Assembly (NCBI GenBank): GCA_045532255.1
Contig: JAZSFO010000043.1
Span: 1 to 42,007 of the forward strand
DNA from: RGIG8748 sp045532255
GTDB taxonomy: Bacteria; Bacillota; Clostridia; UMGS1810
Direction: 5' to 3'
Length of the DNA: 42,007 bases
Shown: positions 30,828 through 37,413 of the stretch, one piece after another
How the letters are laid out: each line of letters begins with the position of its first letter
How positions within the stretch are numbered: position 1 is the stretch's first letter
Notes under the pieces: generated by a model
The model's database searches: none
What the model saw: only the letters and a program-made list of their open reading frames with translations
What the model was told of the DNA's origin: nothing
Made by a program: the position numbers and the translations under genes

Positions 30828-30856
30828 ATTTTTCCCTTGGTGGTGTTTTGATATAC
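30828..30856 (-). promoter_or_regulatory. Sigma-F-type promoter of sigG
   Basis: On the minus strand GTATA (30852-30856), 15 nt, GGGAAAAAT (30828-30836). This fits the sigma-F pattern GYWTA ... GGNRANAHT at every defined base except the last, with one base less spacing than usual. Confidence 0.7.
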
Positions 30857-30876
30857 TGTCATAAATTAGCAGAATT

Positions 30877-31626
30877 TTATTTCCTTATTTCAGATGGTGA
30901 TATTCCCTCGTACTTTTTGAACATTTTAGAAAATGAAAAAGCGTCCTCATAGCCTACCGCTTTGGCGGTTTCGGATACATTAAATCCGCTCTTTAAGAGC
31001 ATGCGGGCTTTTTTCATCTTTGCATTAACTATATATTCCTGTATCGTCATACCCTTTTCCGCCTTGAAAAGTCTGGAAAGATATCTCGGATTGAGGTTAA
31101 GCTCTGATGCTATTTTTGATACAGAAAGCGACGGCGAATCGTTGTATTTAACAAAATCCGATACAGCCTTTACGTAGTCCGTTTTAATCTCTTCGCCCTC
31201 AAATACCGAAGCCATGAATTCATACAGCTTTCCCGCAAGGAATTCTGTTCTGGTGTTTTTGAACCTTTCGGCACTGAGCATTTCCAAAATAACAGTACCG
31301 CTGTATGACATAACATCTTCGAGCTTTTCAAAAGCCGATGCGAGCTCGCCGTCAAACGAAAACCATATGTATGACCAGGGGTCCTTTTCGTCAGCGGTGT
31401 AGGTGTAAACATTATTTGGCTTTATGATAAAAAACTGCCCTGCAGAAACAGGGATTTCCTCTTTGTTCTTTGTAAGAATTCCCTTTCCCCTTACAACATA
31501 GTGTATGAGGTAAAAGCATGTGTTTGCATAGCTGTAGGTGTGGGACGGCTTGCAATCCTCTTTGCCGAGGGTAAGGGGATTTAAACTTTTTAAGTGCCTG
31601 TTTTCTATATAATATACGGTATGCAT
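30877..31626 (-). CDS. AraC-family transcriptional regulator
   Basis: The 249-residue protein has an N-terminal sugar-sensing cupin (HYVVRGKGILTKNKEEIPVSAGQFFIIKPNNVYTYTAD, about 43-80). A C-terminal double helix-turn-helix follows (about 152-249: PSLSVSKIASELNLNPRYLSRLFKAEKGMTIQEYIVNAKMKKARMLL...VGYEDAFSFSKMFKKYEGISP). It is divergent from a GH4 glycosidase gene with 159 bp between them, so it probably activates that gene in response to its sugar, as MsmR- or RafR-type regulators do for alpha-galactosides. Confidence 0.93.
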   Translation of the reverse strand: MHTVYYIENRHLKSLNPLTLGKEDCKPSHTYSYANTCFYLIHYVVRGKGILTKNKEEIPVSAGQFFIIKPNNVYTYTADEKDPWSYIWFSFDGELASAFEKLEDVMSYSGTVILEMLSAERFKNTRTEFLAGKLYEFMASVFEGEEIKTDYVKAVSDFVKYNDSPSLSVSKIASELNLNPRYLSRLFKAEKGMTIQEYIVNAKMKKARMLLKSGFNVSETAKAVGYEDAFSFSKMFKKYEGISPSEIRK

Positions 31627-31689
31627 TTAAGAAACCTCCTTTTTGAACATGTATATTCTATCATATTATTGGTTTTTGGACAACAAAAA

Positions 31690-31752
31690 GTTACATTAGG
31701 ACATGAAAATGTCACATTGAGCTATTTCAATTTTCCCCCGGAGTGATATACT
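31690..31752 (+). promoter_or_regulatory. AraC-type direct repeats and promoter of the GH4 gene
   Basis: GTTACATT (31690-31697) and GTCACATT (31711-31718) repeat with a 21-bp period, two helical turns, as for AraC-type activators; GACATGAAAATGTC (31700-31713) is a palindrome between them. The -10 TATACT is at 31747-31752 with only a weak -35 (TTTCAA, 31725-31730) directly after the second repeat, consistent with activator dependence. Confidence 0.6.
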
Positions 31753-31785
31753 TTTCTTATAGAATACAAAAAAGGAGTGTTCATT

Positions 31786-33105
31786 GTGGTTAAAGTTACA
31801 TTTTTGGGTGCAGGCAGTACGGTTTTTGCAAAAAATGTTCTCGGTGACATTATGCTCTGTGATGCCTTGTACGATGTGGAAATTGCACTTTATGATATTG
31901 ACCAGGAAAGACTTAATGAGTCCTTTGAGCTTATATGCTGTCTCAACAAGAATATCAACGAGTCCAGAGCTACGGTAAAGTCATATCTCGGCACAGAAAA
32001 CAGAAAGGAAGCACTTAGGGGTTCTGATTTTGTAATCAATGCAGTACAGATTGGCGGATATGAGCCAAGTACTGTAATAGATTTCGAAATACCCAAGAAG
32101 TATGGCTTAAGACAGACAATAGCAGACACATTAGGTATAGGCGGTATCATGAGAGCACTTCGTACTATTCCCGTACTCAAGGAATTTGCAAATGATATCG
32201 AGGAGGTTTGTCCTGACGCGTGGTTCCTTAACTATACAAATCCCATGGCTATGCTTACAGGCTATATGCAGAGATATACCAAGGTCAAGACAATAGGTCT
32301 GTGCCACAGTGTTCAGGTCTGTGTTAAGTCACTTTGCGAGAGCCTCGGTATACCCGTCCCCGAAAATTATGTGGAAAAGATAGCAGGCATCAACCATATG
32401 GCATGGCTTCTTGAGCTTAAGGACAGAGACGGCAATGACCTCTATCCTGCAATAAGAGAAAAGGCCAAGAGCTATAATAACCCCGAGTGCGACAATCTTG
32501 TAAGACTCGATTATCTCAACAAATTCGGTTACTATGTAACCGAAAGCAGTGAGCACAATGCCGAGTACAATCCTTTCTATATAAAGAGCCGTTATCCTGA
32601 GCTTATAGATAAGTTCAATATTCCTCTGGATGAATACCCCAGAAGATGCGTAAATCAGATAAACGATTGGGCAAAGCAGAAGGAAGAAATATTTGAAAGC
32701 GGAAATATCACCCATGAGCGTTCAAGAGAATATGCGTCCCGCATAATAGAAGCGATTGTTACAGATGTTCCCTATAGGCTAGGCGGTAATGTTATAAATA
32801 ACGGGCTTATACCCAATCTTCCTGCCGATGCTTGCGTAGAGGTCCCCTGTATAGCAGACGGAACAGGCATTACACCCATGTATGTCGGTGAGCTTCCTCT
32901 TCACCTTGCATCAATGAATATATCCAACATCACACCCCAGCTTCTTGCAATTCAGGCGGCTGTTACAAAGAAGAGAGAAGATGTATACTATGCGGCTATG
33001 ATGGACCCGCATACTGCGGCAGAGCTTTCTCTTGATGATATTATTGCAATGTGCGATGAGCTTATAGATGCACACAATAATACCGAATTCAAAGTTTTGA
33101 TATAG
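31786..33105 (+). CDS. melA: Family GH4 alpha-galactosidase / 6-phospho-independent glycosidase
   Basis: A 439-residue GH4 enzyme, a family that cleaves glycosides through NAD-dependent oxidation and elimination, with Mn2+ and reducing conditions. The Rossmann start is VTFLGAGSTVFAKN (Gly8, Gly10), NYTNPMAM is near 149-156, and the metal-binding Cys173 lies in GLCHSVQ, as in MelA. The metal-binding His is in GINHMAW (about 201-207). AAAGGAG decides for GTG 31786 rather than the overlapping GTG at 31777. No transporter is next to it. The alpha-galactosidase assignment rests on motif similarity; related alpha-galacturonidases are an alternative. Confidence 0.85.
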   Translation: MVKVTFLGAGSTVFAKNVLGDIMLCDALYDVEIALYDIDQERLNESFELICCLNKNINESRATVKSYLGTENRKEALRGSDFVINAVQIGGYEPSTVIDFEIPKKYGLRQTIADTLGIGGIMRALRTIPVLKEFANDIEEVCPDAWFLNYTNPMAMLTGYMQRYTKVKTIGLCHSVQVCVKSLCESLGIPVPENYVEKIAGINHMAWLLELKDRDGNDLYPAIREKAKSYNNPECDNLVRLDYLNKFGYYVTESSEHNAEYNPFYIKSRYPELIDKFNIPLDEYPRRCVNQINDWAKQKEEIFESGNITHERSREYASRIIEAIVTDVPYRLGGNVINNGLIPNLPADACVEVPCIADGTGITPMYVGELPLHLASMNISNITPQLLAIQAAVTKKREDVYYAAMMDPHTAAELSLDDIIAMCDELIDAHNNTEFKVLI

Positions 33106-33127
33106 GACTTAAAAAAATGCACAGACC

Positions 33128-33262
33128 GTTAAGTGTCATTAAGATAATACTAAGATTTTTACAATCAAAAAGTTAATAATAATGTAGAAAACCGCATTTC
33201 GTGATATAATCTCCTTAGAGAAGTCATCACATGCGGTTTTCGTCGTTTCTATGACACTTAAC
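33128..33262. repeat. 135-bp fold-back element after melA
   Basis: Two nested arms match perfectly: GTTAAGTGTCAT (33128-33139) with ATGACACTTAAC (33251-33262), and GAAAACCGCAT (33187-33197) with 33231-33241, with GTGAT/ATCAC inside. A T-rich side makes it a possible terminator for melA, but the arms are longer and more widely spaced than a terminator needs. Confidence 0.7.
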
Positions 33263-33266
33263 TCTA

Positions 33267-33338
33267 GACAAACTCAGCCGCTCGACGTACCTATGTACGC
33301 CTTCGGGTATCCCAAAGCAAGCTTTGGCTGAGTTTGTC
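33267..33338. repeat. 72-bp fold-back after trmO
   Basis: GACAAACTCAGCC (33267-33279) pairs with GGCTGAGTTTGTC (33326-33338). Smaller pairs lie inside (GTAC, AAAGC/GCTTT). It follows the end of trmO on the minus strand and may help stop convergent transcription. Confidence 0.65.
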
Positions 33339-33347
33339 CATTCTGTA

Positions 33348-34031
33348 CTATTTTTTTACAGTCCTCTGTATTTTTGTGGCGGTTATTTTATCTTTATCTA
33401 CCCTGAACGAAACATTAAGTCCCAGACAGGTCATTTTGTATTCTCTTTCGGGGTCGTCGTGATATGCGGGTCTTGGGTCGTTTTCAAGTATTTGGGTAAG
33501 GCTTTCAAGAACCTCCTTGCTGAGACCCTCTGATAAACCGCATGGTATTTCTGCCTTAAGGGAATATCCCATAACTTCTTCCGAAAATCCGCATTGGGCA
33601 TCCTCGTGGCAGTCTGTATAACGAAGGTAAGGCTTAATGTCATATATGGGTGTTGCATCCGTCATGTCCGCACCCTCAACGATAATCCTCGGTGCATCTT
33701 CTCCATCGGTTTCGATGCCGATTAGTCTTACCGAGGACAGACCTAGACAATTTGGGCGGAAGGGCGACCTTGTGGCAAATACGCCCATTCTTTTGTTCCC
33801 GCCAAGTCTAGGCGGACGGACGGTAGCCGACCACCCTTTGTCAGCATTTTCAGAAAACTGCCATATAAGCCATATGTGAGAGTATTCCTCAAGACCTCTT
33901 ACGGCTTCTAAAATGCGAAATTCCTTTTCCAGCACTATTACAGAACGGGTGCTTACTATTCCGCTTTGACGCGGTATCCCGAATTTCTCGGGAAACCCCG
34001 TATATATTCTGCCTATTGGCTTAAGCTCCAT
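33348..34031 (-). CDS. trmO: tRNA (N6-threonylcarbamoyladenosine-37) N6-methyltransferase
   Basis: This 227-residue TrmO (YaeB/TsaA) methylates t6A at position 37 of tRNAs reading ACY codons. Motifs seen are IGRIYTGFPEKFGIPRQSGIV (about 6-26), the SAM-binding RPPRLGGNKRMGVFATRSPFRPNCLGLSSVRL (about 72-103) and IYDIKPYLRYTDC (about 128-140). The C-terminal domain ends TATKIQRTVKK. Its start overlaps the recR stop by one base (TAATG), so the two are coupled. It is followed by fold-back DNA. Confidence 0.92.
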   Translation of the reverse strand: MELKPIGRIYTGFPEKFGIPRQSGIVSTRSVIVLEKEFRILEAVRGLEEYSHIWLIWQFSENADKGWSATVRPPRLGGNKRMGVFATRSPFRPNCLGLSSVRLIGIETDGEDAPRIIVEGADMTDATPIYDIKPYLRYTDCHEDAQCGFSEEVMGYSLKAEIPCGLSEGLSKEVLESLTQILENDPRPAYHDDPEREYKMTCLGLNVSFRVDKDKITATKIQRTVKK

Positions 34032-34627
34032 TACATTTCCCTTCTGCCCTCTATGGCTTTTGCAAGCGTTACCTGGTCGGCATACTCCAGGTCGCCCCCA
34101 ACGGGTACACCGTAGGCTATACGGCTTACCTTTACACCAAACGGCTTTATTAGCTTTGATATATACATGGCGGTAGCCTCACCCTCAATGCTGGGGCTGT
34201 TTGCCATTATTACTTCCTTGAATTCGCCCTCGGCAATTCTGGACAGAAGCTCTTTTATCTTAAGGTCCTCGGGACCTATGCCGTCCATAGGCGATATAGA
34301 GCCGTGAAGCACATGGTATACACCTGCATACTCCCTTGTTTTCTCAAGTGCTATTACATCCTTTGGCTTTTCCATAACACAAAGGATAGAGTGGTCTCTT
34401 GAGGTGTTGGAACAAATATCGCATATGTCGTCCTCTGTTATATTCTGACAGAGGGAGCAGTAGCGGATTTTTGTCTTTGCTTCTCTTATTGTTTCTATTA
34501 TTTCGTTTGTTTCCTCGTCAGAGAGCGAAAGTATGTGGTATGCCATTCTTACTGCACTTTTACTTCCGACACCGGGCATTTTCTTAAATATATCAATGAG
34601 TTTTGAAAAAGATGTTGTATAAAGCAT
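34031..34627 (-). CDS. recR: Recombination protein RecR
   Basis: RecR, with RecF and RecO, loads RecA at gapped DNA. The 198-residue protein has the helix-hairpin-helix KMPGVGSKSAVRMAYHIL (16-33), a four-cysteine zinc finger (Cys57, Cys60, Cys69, Cys72) and a Toprim domain (about 79-175) with VMEKPKDVIALE and the RIAYGVPVGGDLEYADQVTLAKAIEGR ending. Its usual partners dnaX and ybaB are not here. It is upstream of and coupled to trmO. Confidence 0.97.
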   Translation of the reverse strand: MLYTTSFSKLIDIFKKMPGVGSKSAVRMAYHILSLSDEETNEIIETIREAKTKIRYCSLCQNITEDDICDICSNTSRDHSILCVMEKPKDVIALEKTREYAGVYHVLHGSISPMDGIGPEDLKIKELLSRIAEGEFKEVIMANSPSIEGEATAMYISKLIKPFGVKVSRIAYGVPVGGDLEYADQVTLAKAIEGRREM

Positions 34628-34645
34628 TATATCTTCTCCTTTAGA

Positions 34646-35605
34646 TTACATAAATATAAGATACATAACGGGAATTGTTATAATCGACAAAATACTCGAA
34701 ATCATTGCCATAGATGCTCCCATTTTTGTGTCTCCGCCAAAGGATGCGGGGTATACGATAGTATTCATGCCAAGCGGTGTGGAAAGAAATACAAGTGCGA
34801 GAGTAACTATTATCTTGTCTGTTCCGAGAAGTTTTAGTGCTGTAACAAATACAGCAGGGATAACAATCAGACGAAGCAGCGATACTATGTACACCTTTTT
34901 ATTCTTAAAGAGACCCTTGAATTCGTATCCGCCTATTACGATACCCGCAAGAAGCATAGCACAAGGTCCCATGCAGTTTGACGCGTTAGAAAGTGCCGTC
35001 ATTGCAAATTCGGGAACATACTTGGCTATACCCGTAAGACCGAATATCATACCTATAAACAGAGCAATCGTCGGGGGCTTGAGTATGCCGTTTTTAAGGT
35101 TCTGGATAATACTTGCTCCCGATTCCTTGGGCACAAGAGTATATATTCCCCATGCCGCGCAGAAAATACTTATAACAAATGTAAACATTGAATACTGATA
35201 GAATACATCGGGTCCCCAGAGACCGAGAACGAGGAAGTTTCCGACATATCCGTAGTTACCGAACGCGATTGCATATCTGTATATACATCTCTGGTAGGCT
35301 GTCTTTGGGTCCTTGTCGGGATTTTTTACAAACAATGCCGACAGGGGATATGATATCAAAATTGCAATAACTACAACTACAGTTCCGTATATCATAAGTC
35401 TGTAATTTTCCGCAAAGGTCTGTACGGTACATTTTGTAAGCTGATTATACATATTGAGAGCCGGTAAAAAAAGATATGTCTCAAGCCTTGAGAGGGCGGT
35501 ACCCGTATTTTCCGGCACAAGCTTCTTCCTTCTTAGCAGGAATCCTGCAACTATCAGTGTAAACATCATAAGCATCTGGTTAAGTACAAGTGTAAATGTT
35601 TCCAT
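34646..35605 (-). CDS. AEC-family transporter (auxin efflux carrier type)
   Basis: A 319-residue membrane protein with about ten helices, beginning NQMLMMFTLIVAGFLLRRKKLVPENTGTALSRLETYLFLPALN, the typical N-terminus of AEC permeases. It ends STPLGMNTIVYPASFGGDTKMGASMAMISSILSIITIPVMYLIF, also typical. Bacterial members export or exchange small organic acids such as malate and malonate. The substrate is unknown. AAAAAAGGAGG lies far upstream at about 35660; close to the ATG the ribosome site is weak (GGAAAC). It probably forms a unit with recR-trmO, whose start is 18 nt after its stop. Confidence 0.88.
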   Translation of the reverse strand: METFTLVLNQMLMMFTLIVAGFLLRRKKLVPENTGTALSRLETYLFLPALNMYNQLTKCTVQTFAENYRLMIYGTVVVVIAILISYPLSALFVKNPDKDPKTAYQRCIYRYAIAFGNYGYVGNFLVLGLWGPDVFYQYSMFTFVISIFCAAWGIYTLVPKESGASIIQNLKNGILKPPTIALFIGMIFGLTGIAKYVPEFAMTALSNASNCMGPCAMLLAGIVIGGYEFKGLFKNKKVYIVSLLRLIVIPAVFVTALKLLGTDKIIVTLALVFLSTPLGMNTIVYPASFGGDTKMGASMAMISSILSIITIPVMYLIFM

Positions 35606-35734
35606 AATAATCTCCGTTTCCAGAATCCCTTTCGGTTTTCGTTGTTCTTTCTCATAAAAAGGACCTCCTTTTTTGGAAAAAGCAGTTCCTACTAATTATA
35701 CTGCATTTTCCGCAAAAGTCAAGGGAATTCGACA

Positions 35735-35782
35735 TAGTGTGACAGGACTCGAACCAATGTTGGTTCGAGTCCTGTCACACTA
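35735..35782. repeat. Perfect 22-bp hairpin resembling a tRNA T-arm
   Basis: 35735-35756 is exactly complementary to 35761-35782 with a 4-nt loop. The arm contains GGTTCGAGTCC, the T-arm consensus, followed by TGTCACAC like an acceptor 3' strand. No other tRNA parts surround it. Confidence 0.85.
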
Positions 35783-35824
35783 AAAAGGGCTGTCAAAAAA
35801 CCAAATTTTTTTAACAGCTCTTTT
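35783..35824 (-). terminator. Terminator of the NSS transporter gene
   Basis: On the minus strand AGAGCTGTTAAAAAAA pairs with TTTTTTGACAGCC (35783-35800 with 35806-35824) and is followed by TTTTTAG. Confidence 0.78.
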
Positions 35825-35832
35825 GTGTGAAA

Positions 35833-37203
35833 TCAGATTACAGACATTATAAATACTACTATTATAATTACGGGGAGTACATATGCAAGATAGGGTCTTA
35901 GCCACTTTGCCATCTTAATACCCTTGCCTGTGTTAACCTCTTCAAAGTATTTGTCCCAGCCCCAGCCGTAGCGGGAGGTACAGAAGAGTGCATATGCCAG
36001 ACTTCCCAAGGGGAGAAGCACATTGGAAACCGTAAAGTCTTCCAGATCCATAATTCCCTTGCCGAAAATCTGTACATGAGACCATACATTGAAGCCGAGT
36101 ATACAGGGCATAGAGAGTATGAGCATAAGCACTATGTTGGTTATTGCAACCTTCTTACGGCTCATGGATGTCAGGTCAAGCCAGAATGACATAATGTTTT
36201 CGAACACCGCAATAACAGTAGAGAGGGCCGCAAACAGCATGAATACAAAGAACAGACTTCCTATAAGTCTTCCTGCAGGCATTGAATTGAATATGGAAGA
36301 AAGTGTTGTAAACAGGAAGCTTGCACCTACGGTCGAAGCATCGGCGGTAACACCGTTATTGTAGGTAAAGCATGCAGGGAATATTATAAGACCCGAGGTT
36401 AAAGCAACAAATGTGTCAAGCGACATTATTGTAAGAGCTTCGCCCGGAAGACTTCTGTCTTTTCCGATGTAGCTTCCGAATATTGCAATTGAGCCTATAC
36501 CTATGCTGAGTGTAAAGAATGACTGACCCATTGCCGCAGTAATAACATTCCAGAGACCTACATCCTGAATATTTTTCACATTGGGTATGAGGTAGAACTT
36601 AAGACCCTCCGCCGCATTGGAGAGAGTACAGCTGTATACAGCAAGTCCTATAAGAAGAACAAAGAGTGCAATCATCATTATCTTGGTTATCTTCTCAACA
36701 CCCTTTTGCAGACCGAATGAGCATATTGCAAAGCATCCTATTATAACTGCAAAGGTTGCGGCAGTAACGGAGCCTAAATCAGTGACGGTAGCACCGAATA
36801 CATTTCCAAGCTCTTCTGCAGTTGTGTACTGCATTACTGAGCCTGAGAGATATTTGAAGAAATAGATGAGCATCCAACCCGAGATTATGGTGTAGAACAT
36901 CATAAGGAGGTAGTTGCCTGCCATACCTGTGTACTTGAGCAGATGCCACTTCTGACCTTTTCTTTCCAGAGTATCAAATGAAGAAGCTATACTTTTCTGA
37001 CTTGCGCGGCCTACCGAAAGCTCCATTGTCATTACAGGAAGACCGAGAAGAAGCAGGAAGGCTATATAAATAAGCACAAAAAGCGCTCCGCCGTATGCTC
37101 CTGCCATGATTGGAAATCTGTACACATTTCCAAGACCTATCGCACAGCCTGCAGAAATGAGTATAAATCCCAGACGGGATGAAAACTTTTCTCTTTGGTT
37201 CAT
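35833..37203 (-). CDS. Neurotransmitter:sodium symporter (NSS/SNF) family transporter
   Basis: A 456-residue membrane protein with about eleven to twelve helices. The start RLGFILISAGCAIGLGNVYRFPIMAGAYGGALFVLIY matches the sodium- and substrate-binding first helix of LeuT-type transporters. Further motifs are GQSFFTLSIGIGSIAIFGSYIGKD and ALTSGLIIFPACF. The bacterial family imports amino acids such as tryptophan or leucine, and tyrosine for Fusobacterium Tyt1. The substrate is unknown. AAAGGTG fits ATG 37203; GTG 37212 would leave no room for a ribosome site. It is a single gene closed by its own terminator. Confidence 0.92.
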   Translation of the reverse strand: MNQREKFSSRLGFILISAGCAIGLGNVYRFPIMAGAYGGALFVLIYIAFLLLLGLPVMTMELSVGRASQKSIASSFDTLERKGQKWHLLKYTGMAGNYLLMMFYTIISGWMLIYFFKYLSGSVMQYTTAEELGNVFGATVTDLGSVTAATFAVIIGCFAICSFGLQKGVEKITKIMMIALFVLLIGLAVYSCTLSNAAEGLKFYLIPNVKNIQDVGLWNVITAAMGQSFFTLSIGIGSIAIFGSYIGKDRSLPGEALTIMSLDTFVALTSGLIIFPACFTYNNGVTADASTVGASFLFTTLSSIFNSMPAGRLIGSLFFVFMLFAALSTVIAVFENIMSFWLDLTSMSRKKVAITNIVLMLILSMPCILGFNVWSHVQIFGKGIMDLEDFTVSNVLLPLGSLAYALFCTSRYGWGWDKYFEEVNTGKGIKMAKWLRPYLAYVLPVIIIVVFIMSVI

Positions 37204-37303
37204 GATTATCACCTTTCTTATACTAAGATTACAAACATTTTATCACAACACACAAAATTTTACAATACTTTTTTGATTTGTAAAAAATATATTCTTCAAA
37301 ATA

Positions 37304-37333
37304 TTGACAACACCCAAGTTTTTGTTGTATTAT
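37304..37333 (+). promoter_or_regulatory. Sigma-A promoter of alaS
   Basis: TTGACA (37304-37309), 18 nt, TATTAT (37328-37333). The leader to 37413 is AT-rich and contains no T-box sequence, so alaS is not T-box controlled here. Confidence 0.8.
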
Positions 37334-37413
37334 TAAATAGTATATGTATCAAATGAAAAGTATGCAATTTTTTAAAATATAAGGCATATGATTATGAAAG
37401 GACTTGAATACAA

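Noticed and set aside
37213..37413. T-box or alanine-responsive leader for alaS
   Set aside because: No T-box sequence, specifier stem or terminator is seen; only a promoter and an AT-rich leader.
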